Assembly: GCF_020685205.1 (NCBI RefSeq)
Contig: NZ_JAJERB010000013.1
Span: 1 to 64,000, forward strand
Source: Hymenobacter translucens
GTDB taxonomy: Bacteria; Bacteroidota; Bacteroidia; Cytophagales; Hymenobacteraceae
Direction of reading: 5' to 3'
Length of the DNA stretch: 64,000 nt
Below are positions 1 through 8,690 of this stretch, piece by piece (within the stretch, counting starts at the first letter, position 1; every line of letters starts with the position of its first letter). Made by a program: the position numbers and the translations under genes. The notes under the pieces are model-generated. The model made no database searches and was not told where the DNA came from. It saw nothing but the letters and a program-made list of their open reading frames with translations.

Positions 1-104
1 TGGCAGTGGTAGTCGATAATCGGCATCGACGACGCGTACTCATGGTAGAGCACCCGCGCCGTCTCGCTCTGCAACAGGAAATCTTCGTTGAGGAAGGGCT
101 TCAT
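1..104 (-). CDS. uxaC: Glucuronate isomerase UxaC, N-terminal fragment
   Basis: Only the first 34 codons are inside the window; the rest lies beyond position 1. The reading begins [11 protein letters not shown] and reaches MPIIDYHC, the typical opening of uronate isomerase, whose metal site includes the HxH that follows DYHC. The enzyme interconverts glucuronate/fructuronate and galacturonate/tagaturonate in the cytoplasm. It would be the last gene seen of a leftward uronate operon, 84 bases downstream of uxaA, with an inverted repeat in the gap. The assignment rests on a short but very characteristic N terminus plus the neighbours uxaA and uxaB. Confidence 0.85.
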   Translation of the reverse strand, partial: MKPFLNEDFLLQSETARVLYHEYASSMPIIDYHC

Positions 105-110
105 AAGAAT

Positions 111-187
111 AGTTGTCCGTTGTTAGTTGTTAGTGGTCCGTTGCTAGCCGTTAGAACGACCTGACAACGGACAACGAGCAGCTGACA
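111..187. repeat. Intergenic inverted repeat, family A (TTGTCCGTTGT type)
   Basis: Arms GTTGTCCGTTGTTAG (112-126) and CTGACAACGGACAAC (161-175) pair with one mismatch, and further TTAGTTGT/GACAACT pieces extend the structure. Related copies lie at 40141-40226, 61075-61139 and 62441-62497. This copy sits inside the uronate operon between uxaA and uxaC, so the RNA hairpin might affect relative expression (inference). Confidence 0.7.
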
Positions 188-188
188 A

Positions 189-1841
189 CTAGAGAGAAAC
201 GCCCCGCTTCCAGGGAATAAAGTCGGTCTGACCGTGACGGACGGCGGCTACTTCCTCGCCGCTGGCCACACGCACCACGTAGTCGAGAATCCGCTCGGCG
301 GCCTGCTCAATGGTTTCTTCCCCGTCGATGACAGTGCCGGTGTTCACGTCAATGATGTCGGGCATGCGCTGGGCCAGGGCTGTGTTGCTGGAAATCTTCA
401 CCACCGGAGCAATGGGGTTGCCCGTAGGCGTGCCCAGGCCGGTCGTGAACAAGACCACGTTGGCGCCCGAACCCACCTCCGCCGTCGTCGACTCCACGTC
501 GTTGCCGGGAGTGCAGAGCAGGTTCAGGCCGGGCTTGGTAACGGGCTCCGGGTAGTCGAGCACCTCTACTACCGGCGACGAGCCGCCTTTGCGGGCCGCG
601 CCGGCCGACTTCATGGCATCGGTAATCAGACCGTCGCGGATGTTGCCGGGCGAGGGATTCATGTCGAAGCCCGAGCCTACTGCCACTGCGCTGTCGCCGT
701 AAGCTTTCATCAGCGAGCTGAACCGCTCCGCCGTGGCGGTGTCTACCGAGCGTTCCACCAGCTCCTGCTCCACGCCGCACAGCTCCGGGAACTCAGCCAG
801 AATCACGGAGCCGCCGAGGGCCACCATAATGTCGGACACGTGACCCAGGGCCGGGTTGGCCGAGATACCGGAGAAGCCGTCCGAGCCGCCGCACTCCAGG
901 CCGATGGTCAGCTTGCTCAGGGGGGCGGGCTGACGCTGCTGCTGGTTGGCCAGCATCAGGCCGGCAAACGTCTGGCGCAGGGCCGTGCTCACCAGCGCTT
1001 CCTCGGTCCCGATCTTCTGCTGCTCGAGGATAAACAGGGGCTTGTCGAAGTTGGGGCTGCGCTTGTTGATTTCGTCCTGCAGCATGCTTACCTGCGCGTT
1101 CTGGCAGCCCAGGCTCAGCACCGTGGCGCCGGCCACGTTGGGGTGGGTGATGTAGCCCGCGAGCAGGCCGCATAGGGTCTGGGCGTCCTGGCGAATACCG
1201 CCGCAGCCGCCTTCGTGGCTCAGGAAGCGGATGCCGTCCACGTTGGGGAAAGGCTTGGGCCGCTGCTGGCTGGTTTCGGAGCTGTGCAGGTCGGTCTGCA
1301 GAATCTCTTCCACGGTCTTGCCGGCCTGCATCAGCTGAAGCAGCTCCTGGGTCTGGGGCTGGTAGCTTTTGCGGCGGGCGTAGCCCAGGTCATTTACCAG
1401 GGCCTCTTCGAGCACCTGGATGTTGCGGTTTTCGCAAAACACCAGTGGAATCACCAGCCAGTAGTTGGCGGTGCCCACTTTGCCGTCGGAGCGGTGGTAG
1501 CCCATGAAGGTTCGCTCTTTCCACTGCGTCACGTCGGGCGCGGTCCAGGAGGCGCGCCGCTCGCTGTGCTCGTCGTACGAGTCGGTGGCGTGCTGCATGT
1601 TGGCCGTGGTGAGCAGGCCGCCCACGCTGATGGGCAGGCGGGCCTTGCCGACCAGCACCCCATACATGTGCACCGGGTCGCCGGGAGCCAGAAACTGCAG
1701 GGCCAGCTTGTGCTTGGCCGGAATCTTCTCCGTGGTCGTCACCGTCACGCCGTCGTGGGTCACGGGCGTGCCGGCGGGCAGGTCGGTCAGGGCAACGAGG
1801 ACGTTGTCCTGGGGGTGAATCTTGGCTACTAAGTGTTTCAT
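189..1841 (-). CDS. uxaA: Altronate dehydratase
   Basis: Dehydrates D-altronate to 2-keto-3-deoxygluconate in the galacturonate branch. The 550-residue product has an N-terminal SAF-like domain (about residues 1-75), then the UxaA catalytic region with GGCGGIRQD near residue 210 and TIGLECGGSDGFSG near 315, and a C-terminal GNPIAPVVKISSNT segment. It is longer than the roughly 495-residue E. coli enzyme; part of the excess is a loop near residues 165-205 rich in Gln and charged residues. Its ATG overlaps the uxaB stop by four bases (ATGA), so the two are probably translationally coupled. Confidence 0.95.
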   Translation of the reverse strand: MKHLVAKIHPQDNVLVALTDLPAGTPVTHDGVTVTTTEKIPAKHKLALQFLAPGDPVHMYGVLVGKARLPISVGGLLTTANMQHATDSYDEHSERRASWTAPDVTQWKERTFMGYHRSDGKVGTANYWLVIPLVFCENRNIQVLEEALVNDLGYARRKSYQPQTQELLQLMQAGKTVEEILQTDLHSSETSQQRPKPFPNVDGIRFLSHEGGCGGIRQDAQTLCGLLAGYITHPNVAGATVLSLGCQNAQVSMLQDEINKRSPNFDKPLFILEQQKIGTEEALVSTALRQTFAGLMLANQQQRQPAPLSKLTIGLECGGSDGFSGISANPALGHVSDIMVALGGSVILAEFPELCGVEQELVERSVDTATAERFSSLMKAYGDSAVAVGSGFDMNPSPGNIRDGLITDAMKSAGAARKGGSSPVVEVLDYPEPVTKPGLNLLCTPGNDVESTTAEVGSGANVVLFTTGLGTPTGNPIAPVVKISSNTALAQRMPDIIDVNTGTVIDGEETIEQAAERILDYVVRVASGEEVAAVRHGQTDFIPWKRGVSL

Positions 1842-3364
1842 TTTACCAGCGAAACGTTCTTGTTGATAATTCCGGCTAGGGTGGCCGGGGCGCCCTGGTC
1901 AAGAAGCTGCTGCAGGCAGGTCGTGACCTGCGCGGCAAAGCCCGGCAGGCGGGTCAGGTCGTGGCCCCACAGCGCCGTATTCTGCAGCACCGTCTGGGTC
2001 AGCTCCTCCGGGCTCAGGCGGCTCCAGAGCTCGGCGAAGTAGCCAGCCTTGTCGTCCTGAATCAGGTAAACCTTGCCGTCGACCTCGCCCTGAAACGTTT
2101 CGTCGGGCTGCGAAGTGCCCCGCATGAACCGCAGGTAGGCGGCAAAGCCCAGGGCGAAGTACTGGGGCACCGTGCCGTGCTGCTCGCAGTAGTGGAGCAG
2201 GGTCGGAATGGTGCGCATCTGCATCTTCATGGTTGCCTGCATGCTGATGGCCAGCCAGCGGTGCTCCAGGAAGGGGTTGCGGAACCGGTCGAGCACCTGC
2301 CCGCCGAACCGCTGTCCTACTCCCTCCTCTACCGGATACGGAATGCCGGGCAGCAGATCGGTCAGCATCAGATTCTCGATAAAGCCGGCCAGCTGCTCGT
2401 TTTCCATGGCCTGGCGCACGGTCTCGCAGCCGGCCAGGTAAGCCAGGGCAAAGCTGAGCGTGTGGGTGCCGTTGAGCAGACGCAGCTTCAGCTCCCGGAA
2501 CAGGTTGATGTCGGGCTGAATAAAGATGCCGGGGTCGGCCTGGTGGAAGCTCAGCACCTTGCGCACGTGCTCGTCGCCCTCAATGGCCCACAGGCGGTAG
2601 GCCTCGGCCACGGTCAGCAGGTCGTCGGTGTAGCCAAGCTGGGTTTGCAGGCTGGCGTAGGTGGCAGCGTCGGGGCGGCCCGGCACGATGCGGTCGACCA
2701 GGGAGTTGCAGAAGTGGTTGGCGGCTTCGAGCCAGTCGATAAAGGCCGCACCGAGGTTGTTGCGGTGGGCCAGCTCCAGCACAATGGCCTCGAGCTTGGA
2801 GCCGTTGTCGGGCAGCAGCTCGGTGGGCACAATCACGAGGCCCTTGGTCTGGTCGCCGTCGAAGGCGTGGAAGCGGGCGTAGAGCACGGCCAGCAGCTTG
2901 CCCGGAAACGACTGAGGCGGAGTCAGCTCAATCGACTCGTTGACGAGCTGAATGCCGACTTCGGTGGTGTTGGAAACGACCACCTGCAGGTCGGGGCTGG
3001 CGGCGAAGTCGAGCACCTGCTGCCACTGGCTTTTGGCCGACAGCACCCGGCTGATAGCGGCGCATACAACGTTTTCCTCGACCGGCTGCCCGTCTTCCAC
3101 CCCGCGGATGCAGAGCGTGTAGAGGCCGTCCTGCCGGTCGAATGCCGTGGCGTCGCCCCCGTCGGTACTTTTTACCACCACGATGCGGCCGTTGAAGACT
3201 CCCTGACGGTTGGCTTTGTCGATCAGGTAGTCGGGCAGGCCGCGCAGCAGCACGCCGGTGCCGAACTGCAGCACCTTCTCGGGCAGGGCCAGCAGCGCGG
3301 CATCGGGCATCGACACGGCGGGGCTTGCTGACTTGGTTACAACCTCTTTGGATAAGTAGCTCAT
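1838..3364 (-). CDS. uxaB: Tagaturonate reductase (altronate oxidoreductase)
   Basis: NADH-dependent reduction of tagaturonate to altronate. The protein is a long-chain mannitol-dehydrogenase-type polypeptide: a Rossmann half beginning VLQFGTGVLLRG, a GRIVVVKSTDGG segment, VVSNTTEVGI, and a C-terminal half with RLLNGTHTLSFALAYL, which carries the conserved Lys/His-region signature of the family. I chose the ATG at 3364 (MSYLSKEVV). An in-frame ATG at 3433 would add 23 residues of low-complexity charged sequence and cannot be excluded. The gene is the third of the kduD-kduI-uxaB-uxaA-uxaC run and overlaps uxaA by four bases. Confidence 0.93.
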   Translation of the reverse strand: MSYLSKEVVTKSASPAVSMPDAALLALPEKVLQFGTGVLLRGLPDYLIDKANRQGVFNGRIVVVKSTDGGDATAFDRQDGLYTLCIRGVEDGQPVEENVVCAAISRVLSAKSQWQQVLDFAASPDLQVVVSNTTEVGIQLVNESIELTPPQSFPGKLLAVLYARFHAFDGDQTKGLVIVPTELLPDNGSKLEAIVLELAHRNNLGAAFIDWLEAANHFCNSLVDRIVPGRPDAATYASLQTQLGYTDDLLTVAEAYRLWAIEGDEHVRKVLSFHQADPGIFIQPDINLFRELKLRLLNGTHTLSFALAYLAGCETVRQAMENEQLAGFIENLMLTDLLPGIPYPVEEGVGQRFGGQVLDRFRNPFLEHRWLAISMQATMKMQMRTIPTLLHYCEQHGTVPQYFALGFAAYLRFMRGTSQPDETFQGEVDGKVYLIQDDKAGYFAELWSRLSPEELTQTVLQNTALWGHDLTRLPGFAAQVTTCLQQLLDQGAPATLAGIINKNVSLVK

Positions 3365-3463
3365 CGTATGAACCTTGAAAAATCGTGCTTCCTGCTCCCC
3401 CTCATGCTTGACCGACGGCTCCTGGGAAGTCATTGAGCCGCCGCTTATTCCTGCTGAATGCTG

Positions 3464-4294
3464 CTAGCGCAGCTCGTAGATACCCACGGCATCCATGTCG
3501 GTGTACTCCTTGTTTTCGCCGGCCATGCCCCAGATAAAGGCGTAGTTGGCGGTGCCGCAGCCGGTGTGAATCGACCACGGGGGCGAGAGGATAGCCTGCT
3601 CGTTGCTCACCCACAGCGGGCGGGTTTCATTGGGCTCGCCCATCATGTGCAGCACCCGCTGGTTTTCAGGCAGGTTGAAGTACAGGTAGGCTTCCATGCG
3701 CCGGTCATGGGTGTGGCTGGGCATGGTGTTCCACACGTTGCCGGGCTTGAGCTGGGTCAGGCCCATCACGAGCTGACAGCTCTGAATACCCTCGGAGTAG
3801 ATGTACTTGTAGATGGTCCGCTCGTTGGCCGTTTCCATCGTGCCCATCTCCACCGGCGTGGCCTCGGCCTGGGTGCGCCGGGTGGTGGGATAGTTGCGGT
3901 GAGCCGGAGCCGAGAGCAGGTAGAACCGGGCCGGGCTGTTGGCGTCCACGCTTCGGAACTCCACGGTTTTAGTGCCCTGACCGACGTACAGGCAGTCCTG
4001 GTTGCCGAGCTCGTAAGTCGTGCCGTCGGCTACCACCTGGCCCGCGCCGCCCACGTTGAGCACGCCCAGCTCCCGGCGCTCCAGGAAGTAGTCGGCTTTC
4101 AGCGAGGTGGGGCAGGGCAAGGTCAGCGCCTCCGCAGCCGGGGCGGCGCCGCCCACGATCATGCGGTCGTAGTGCGTGTAAGTCAGGCGGATTTCGCCGG
4201 CCACGAACAGGCGCTCAATCAGGTAGTTTTCCCGCAGCTGCTCGGAGTTCATAGCCGCCGTCTCGCGGGGGCTGCAGGCATATCGTTGTTCCAT
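3464..4294 (-). CDS. kduI: 5-dehydro-4-deoxy-D-glucuronate isomerase
   Basis: Isomerises 4-deoxy-L-threo-5-hexosulose uronate, the product of unsaturated uronate released from pectin fragments, to 3-deoxy-D-glycero-2,5-hexodiulosonate. The 276 residues match the usual 278. The cupin metal site is visible as SHTHDRRMEAYLYF (two His and a Glu, about residues 194-207), with the later His in IHTGCGTANYAFIWGMAGEN. The N terminus SEQLRENYLIERLFV is typical. It lies 86 bases downstream of kduD and supplies its substrate, so this operon handles both saturated and unsaturated galacturonate. Confidence 0.96.
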   Translation of the reverse strand: MEQRYACSPRETAAMNSEQLRENYLIERLFVAGEIRLTYTHYDRMIVGGAAPAAEALTLPCPTSLKADYFLERRELGVLNVGGAGQVVADGTTYELGNQDCLYVGQGTKTVEFRSVDANSPARFYLLSAPAHRNYPTTRRTQAEATPVEMGTMETANERTIYKYIYSEGIQSCQLVMGLTQLKPGNVWNTMPSHTHDRRMEAYLYFNLPENQRVLHMMGEPNETRPLWVSNEQAILSPPWSIHTGCGTANYAFIWGMAGENKEYTDMDAVGIYELR

Positions 4295-4380
4295 GTAGGT
4301 GAAGTCGTGTGGTTGTGAATTCGTGAAGAGCGGCAGGGTAGCAGATCAAAATGTCGGCTCAACGGGGCCCTGCTTCACCT

Positions 4381-5151
4381 TTACCGGCCCATCCAGCCGC
4401 CGTCGACGGTGAGGATGGTGCCGTGCACGTAGCTGCCGGCTTCGGAGGCCAGGAATACGGCCGGGCCCTTGAAGTCGTCGGGCTGGCCCCAGCGCCCGGC
4501 CGGGATGCGGCCCAGGATGCTGCTGCTGCGGTCGGGGTCGTTGCGCAGGGCCTCGGTGTTGTCGGTGGCGATGTAGCCGGGGGCAATGGCGTTCACGTTC
4601 ACGCCCTTGCTGGCCCACTCGTTGGCCAGGGCTTTCACCAGAGAGCCGATGGCGCCCTTGCTGGCCGCGTAGCCCGGTACGGTGATGCCACCCTGAAACG
4701 TAAGCAGGGAAGCCGTGAAGATGATCTTGCCCGAGCCCTGGGTTAGCATCTGGCGGCCGATTTCGCGGGCCAGGCGGAAGGGCGCGTCCAGGTTGATAGT
4801 CAGCACCTCGTCCCAGAACTCGTCGGAGTGCTCGGCGGCGGGCTGGCGGCGGATGGTGCCGGCGTTGTTGATCAGGATGTCGATGCGGGGAAAGTCCTGC
4901 TGCACGCGCCGGATAAACGCATCGACCTGCTCGCGCTGGCTGAAGTCGGCCTGGTAGGCGGAGAAGGCGCGGCCGGTGGCGCGGACCAGCTCCTCGGTTT
5001 TGCTGCCGCTCAGCGCCAACGTGGCCGATACGCCGATGATGTCGGCGCCGGCCTCGGCCAGTCCCACGGCAATGGCTTGCCCGATACCGCGGTTGCAGCC
5101 CGTGACGAGGGCAATCTTACCGGCTAAGCTGAACAGGGGAGCAAGCGACAT
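4381..5151 (-). CDS. kduD: 2-dehydro-3-deoxy-D-gluconate 5-dehydrogenase (SDR)
   Basis: Short-chain dehydrogenase of 256 residues that reduces the KduI product to 2-keto-3-deoxygluconate. Visible motifs are the cofactor loop VTGCNRGIGQAIA (about residues 17-29), NNAG (near 94), the catalytic YAASKGA (near 160) and the C-terminal TILTVDGGWMGR. It is the promoter-proximal gene of the leftward uronate operon, facing the LacI-type regulator across a 277-base gap. The kinase and aldolase that would finish the pathway (KdgK, KdgA) are not in the window. Confidence 0.93.
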   Translation of the reverse strand: MSLAPLFSLAGKIALVTGCNRGIGQAIAVGLAEAGADIIGVSATLALSGSKTEELVRATGRAFSAYQADFSQREQVDAFIRRVQQDFPRIDILINNAGTIRRQPAAEHSDEFWDEVLTINLDAPFRLAREIGRQMLTQGSGKIIFTASLLTFQGGITVPGYAASKGAIGSLVKALANEWASKGVNVNAIAPGYIATDNTEALRNDPDRSSSILGRIPAGRWGQPDDFKGPAVFLASEAGSYVHGTILTVDGGWMGR

Positions 5152-5279
5152 AGGGGAGGGTATTAGTGTACTTTTTTCAAGAAAAATCCCGGGCTGAAGC
5201 TGCTCAGCAAGCAGAATTGCCTTTGATAAGATTACAACCTGGCTCCCCCAAAAGGAAGAATATCATAATTTTTATTCGC

Positions 5280-5303
5280 GCAAACGTTATCGGGAACGTT
5301 GCC
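5280..5303. promoter_or_regulatory. Operator-like palindrome between kduD and the lacI-type gene
   Basis: The core AACGTTATCGGGAACGTT (5283-5300) has two AACGTT halves around a six-base centre, the size and symmetry of a LacI-family operator. The 24-base site is identical at 21 positions to the one at 10557-10580 upstream of the GH28 gene. Binding by the neighbouring LacI-type protein is inferred. Confidence 0.75.
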
Positions 5304-5428
5304 AAAAGCCGCCCCGGCAACATTTTGCGGGGCTTCATACGCCGAATTCAGAAATATGCGCTTACTATTGGCTTGCAAAACCCGCTTTCCCCGCTCTGCC
5401 TTATATTGCACTTTAACCTCCCGTCACA

Positions 5429-6460
5429 TTGGATACCGTTACCATAAAGGATATTGCCCGGGCGCTGAACCTCTCAACGTCAACGGTTTCGCGGGCGCTG
5501 CGGGGCAGCTACGAAATCAACCCCGAAACCAAGCGGCTGGTGATGGAGTATGCCGAGCGGCTCAACTACCGGCCCAACCCGATTGCGCTTAGCCTGAAGG
5601 AAAACCGCAGCCGGGCCATCGGCGTCATCGTGCCCCAGATTGCCAACTACTACTTTTCCCAGGCCATCAACGGCATCGAGGCCATTGCCTACAACCGGGG
5701 CTACCACGTCATTATCTTTCAGACCCACGAGTCCTACGAGCGGGAAGTGGCCAACATGCAGCAGGCCGTGTCGCGCCGCGTCGACGGGCTGCTGATTTCG
5801 ATGTCGAGCGAAACGTCCGACGTCACCCACCTTAAGGAGCTGCAGAAGCAGGGTATGCCCATCGTGCTGTTCGACCGGGTTTCGGCCGAAATGGAAAGCA
5901 CCACCCAGATTGTAGCCGACAACTTCGGGGGCGCTTTTGCCGCCACCTCTCACCTGATTCAGACCGGGCGCCGCCGCATTGCTCACCTTACCATTCCGCC
6001 TTATCTGTCCATCACCCAGGAGCGCCTGGCCGGCTACCGGGCCGCCCTGGAGCAGTACGGCATTCCCTACGACGAAAACCTGGTCCGCTACGGCACCTTC
6101 GGCCCCGACGAGGCCGGCGCCATGGTCGACGACCTGATGGCCCTCTCACCCCGGCCCGATGCCTTCTTCACGGCCAGTGACCGGCTGGCTTTAGGCTGCC
6201 TGGCGGCGTTGCAGCAGCGCAACCTGGCTATTCCCGAGGAAGTGTCGCTGATTGGCTTTACCAACACCAACGTAGCCGAGCTGCTTTCACCCGCCATGAG
6301 TACCGTGGTGCAGCCCGCCCAGGAAATCGGGCAGATGGCTGCCGAGCGGCTGATTGAGCTCATTGAGCGCAAGCTCAAGGCCAGCCCCGCCGACGTGGTG
6401 CGCATTCCAACCAAAATGGTGGTACGTGCTTCCTCTACCCGCTCCCCTACCCTGCCGTAG
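5429..6460 (+). CDS. LacI-family transcriptional regulator of the uronate/pectin locus
   Basis: The 343-residue protein opens with a LacI helix-turn-helix (TVTIKDIARALNLSTSTVSRAL within residues 3-24) followed by the hinge region YRPNPIALSLKENRS and a periplasmic-binding-protein-like effector domain (IGVIVPQIANYYFS, ...VDGLLISMSSE, ...FTASDRLALGCLAAL, ...ISLIGFTN-type element). The start must be TTG at 5429: an in-frame stop (5414-5416) lies five codons upstream and no ATG or GTG occurs before the helix-turn-helix. It diverges from kduD, with a palindromic operator in the gap, so it probably represses both directions until a uronate-derived effector appears (inference). Confidence 0.93.
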   Translation: MDTVTIKDIARALNLSTSTVSRALRGSYEINPETKRLVMEYAERLNYRPNPIALSLKENRSRAIGVIVPQIANYYFSQAINGIEAIAYNRGYHVIIFQTHESYEREVANMQQAVSRRVDGLLISMSSETSDVTHLKELQKQGMPIVLFDRVSAEMESTTQIVADNFGGAFAATSHLIQTGRRRIAHLTIPPYLSITQERLAGYRAALEQYGIPYDENLVRYGTFGPDEAGAMVDDLMALSPRPDAFFTASDRLALGCLAALQQRNLAIPEEVSLIGFTNTNVAELLSPAMSTVVQPAQEIGQMAAERLIELIERKLKASPADVVRIPTKMVVRASSTRSPTLP

Positions 6461-6465
6461 TTCGG

Positions 6466-6521
6466 ATGAAGGATAAGGGATAAAGGACCATTTCATTTTT
6501 CTATCATCCCTTATCCTTCAT
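6466..6521. repeat. Intergenic inverted repeat (ATGAAGGATAAGGGA type)
   Basis: Perfect 15-base arms ATGAAGGATAAGGGA (6466-6480) and TCCCTTATCCTTCAT (6507-6521) enclose a 26-base A/T-rich loop just after the regulator gene. It has the arm-loop-arm layout of the other intergenic repeats in the window but a different sequence. Confidence 0.7.
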
Positions 6522-6552
6522 CTCTCATCGTTCTTCCTCTCCTTCCGCTCAG

Positions 6553-6592
6553 AAACAGAAAATGCCGGGTTGCAGCCCGGCATTTTCTGTTT
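6553..6592. terminator. Bidirectional rho-independent terminator
   Basis: A perfect 17-base stem (6553-6569 with 6576-6592, GCCGGG core flanked by AAACAGAAAAT) with a six-base loop. A/T-rich flanks on both sides let it serve the rightward regulator gene; 6593-6744 further towards the GH105 stop holds no recognised gene. Confidence 0.9.
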
Positions 6593-6744
6593 TAGCTTTT
6601 TCCCACCCTGCCGGAGCAGGTCTTGGTGGTCAGCCACGTAAACGGGTAGCGCAAACCCTTCCCCGGCCGGTCCGCAGTGCCCAAACCAAGCACATCGCGC
6701 GGACCATCCTCACCCTAAGACCGGGGTCGGGTTTGCACTACTGA

Positions 6745-8685
6745 TTAGCGTCCTGCCTGTTGCAGCAGCCAGGTCGCCAGCTCTTTTCCGGCCTGAAAAT
6801 TCTCGTACTCCGCCGGAATCTTGCGGCCGTCGGTGTACTCGTTGTACAGCCACGGGTCGCCCACCGCAAACACGGTGCCCTTGCCGAATTTCGCCGAAGC
6901 CATGATTACGTTTTGTCCCTGCGAAACCACAGCTTTGGCCGGGGCTTTCAGGGTAAGCGGGGCCAGCTCCTTGATGTAAGCGGCTTTCGCGGTTTTGAAC
7001 ACCTCATTACCGACGGGCAGCGCCACCCGGCCCTGCTCGAACTGACTGCCCTTCACCATGTTCAGGTTCACGCTCTGGTACTGCAGACCGAAGGCCTTGG
7101 CCAGCTCGTTGAAGCGCGGAATCTCGCAGTTCGAGGTGTCGTTGGCCATCAGCATCAGCACCCCGCCATCCTTTACCCACTCCGTCAGCGCCTTGATGTC
7201 GGCGGCCTGCACGTAGTTGGGCTTCGGGGTTTCCTTTTTGGTGTCCGGATCCACGATGATGAGCACGTCGATTCCCTTCAGCGAAGCTTTGGTGGGCGCG
7301 GTGGGTACGGCTACCGTTTTGGCACCCAGGTCGCGGAACTGGGTGCCCCACAGCCAGAAGCCGCCGTGGGTGCGGTCTTCCCAGGTGTAGTGCCACTGCT
7401 CTTCCTGCCCCGTGATGCTGTTTTTGCGCAGCTCGTGGTTGAAGTAGTAGTCGAGGCCCACGGTTTTTGCTTTGCCCGGCAGCTGCCCGGCGGCAATTTC
7501 CATTTCCAGGCTGGCCATGATGAAGGGGCCTACCCCTTTCAGGTCGTTTACCCGCAGAGGCTCGGTCAGGTAGTACTCGAAGCTGCCGTCGCGGTAGGGC
7601 TTGCCGCCCAGGCCGCCTACGCTCACGGTCCCATTAAAGGCCAGGGCGCCGTCGGGCTTGGTTTCCACGAAGCTCTTTACCAGGCCGTCGTAGCCTTTGC
7701 GGGCGGTGGCGGCGTATTTCTGGTCGAGGTAGCCCATGCGGACGCCCTTCTGGAGGAAGTACACGAACATGCTGGACCCCGACGCCTCGGCGTAGTTGCC
7801 CTTGCGGCTGGCCTGGTCAACTACCAGAAACCAGTTGCCGGTTTTGGCGTCCTGGTACTTGGCCAGCACGGGCGCCAGGCGCTGCACGTACTTGATCAGG
7901 TTCTTGCGCTCAGGATGATTCTGCGGGAAATAGTCGAGCACATCGACCAGCGCCATGGCGTACCAGCCCATGCCCCGGTCCCAGAAGTTGGGGCTCTGGC
8001 CGGTGGTTTTGTTGGCCCACTGCTGCTCCCGGCTTTCGTCATAGCCGTGGTACATCAGCCCCGTTTTCGGATCAACGAGGTTTTTCTCAATCAGCGCGAA
8101 CTGCTTGGCAATGTCGTCGAAGCCGGCGGGCTGGTTCATCACGGCGCTGTACTCAGCATAGAAGGGCTCGGCCATGTACAGGCCGTCGAGCCACATCTGG
8201 TTCGGGTACACCTTCTTGTGCCAGAAGCCCCCGGCCTTGGTACGGGGCTGCCCTTCGAGCTGCTTGCGCAGAAGTTGGGCGGCCTTTACGTACTTCTGCT
8301 GGGCATTGGCGCTGCCCAACGAAAGCTGACTCATCAGCAGCAGGGAATGGCCGGTCGTGAGGTTGTCGAGGTTGTAGTCCTCGATCTTGTAGGTTCGGAT
8401 AGTGCCGTCGGGCCGCACGAACTGGTCGAGGTCCTGCTGGATGTAGGTGTAGTACTTGGCGTCGCCGGTGCGCTGCCACACCCGCTCCAGGGCTTTCAGC
8501 ATCAGGCCCTGCTCGTAGTCCCAGCGGGCGGTTTTGCGGTTGCCGATCAGGATGGAGTCGGGATGCCAGCTGATAAAGGCATCGGCCATGCGCTGCGACA
8601 GAGGGCGGGCCGGCGGGGCGGTCTGGGCCTGGGTGGCCGGAGCCAGCAGCACCAGGCCCAGCAGCAGTCGGAGGATTTTCTTCAC
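6745..8685 (-). CDS. Exported GH105 unsaturated rhamnogalacturonyl/glucuronyl hydrolase with C-terminal extra domain
   Basis: Removes the unsaturated uronic acid from the non-reducing end of pectin lyase products. I place the start at a GTG (8685) that gives a signal peptide, VKKILRLLLGLVLLAPATQAQT, five bases after the GH28 stop; the longer open frame reaching 8952 runs inside the GH28 gene and is spurious. Residues about 30-390 form the alpha/alpha-barrel with MWLDGLYMAEPFYAEY (contains the catalytic-type Asp), FWDRGMGWYAMALVD and ASGSSMFVYFLQKG. Residues about 460-646 form a separate domain with IDVLIIVDPDTKKE and WVKDGGVLMLMANDTSNCE, resembling the DUF4350/ThuA-like glutamine-amidotransferase fold. 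Co-transcribed with GH28 upstream. Confidence 0.9.
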   Translation of the reverse strand: MKKILRLLLGLVLLAPATQAQTAPPARPLSQRMADAFISWHPDSILIGNRKTARWDYEQGLMLKALERVWQRTGDAKYYTYIQQDLDQFVRPDGTIRTYKIEDYNLDNLTTGHSLLLMSQLSLGSANAQQKYVKAAQLLRKQLEGQPRTKAGGFWHKKVYPNQMWLDGLYMAEPFYAEYSAVMNQPAGFDDIAKQFALIEKNLVDPKTGLMYHGYDESREQQWANKTTGQSPNFWDRGMGWYAMALVDVLDYFPQNHPERKNLIKYVQRLAPVLAKYQDAKTGNWFLVVDQASRKGNYAEASGSSMFVYFLQKGVRMGYLDQKYAATARKGYDGLVKSFVETKPDGALAFNGTVSVGGLGGKPYRDGSFEYYLTEPLRVNDLKGVGPFIMASLEMEIAAGQLPGKAKTVGLDYYFNHELRKNSITGQEEQWHYTWEDRTHGGFWLWGTQFRDLGAKTVAVPTAPTKASLKGIDVLIIVDPDTKKETPKPNYVQAADIKALTEWVKDGGVLMLMANDTSNCEIPRFNELAKAFGLQYQSVNLNMVKGSQFEQGRVALPVGNEVFKTAKAAYIKELAPLTLKAPAKAVVSQGQNVIMASAKFGKGTVFAVGDPWLYNEYTDGRKIPAEYENFQAGKELATWLLQQAGR

Positions 8686-8690
8686 GGCTC

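Noticed and set aside
234-1175. Long open frame on the plus strand antisense to uxaA
   Set aside because: Composition is Gly/His/Arg-rich with no motif; it is the antisense shadow of a well-supported gene in GC-rich DNA. Many similar antisense frames elsewhere were dropped for the same reason.
5402-5409. TATATTGC as the -7 box of the LacI-type gene
   Set aside because: The nearest TTG is 26 bases upstream instead of about 19, and the match to TAnnTTTG is incomplete.
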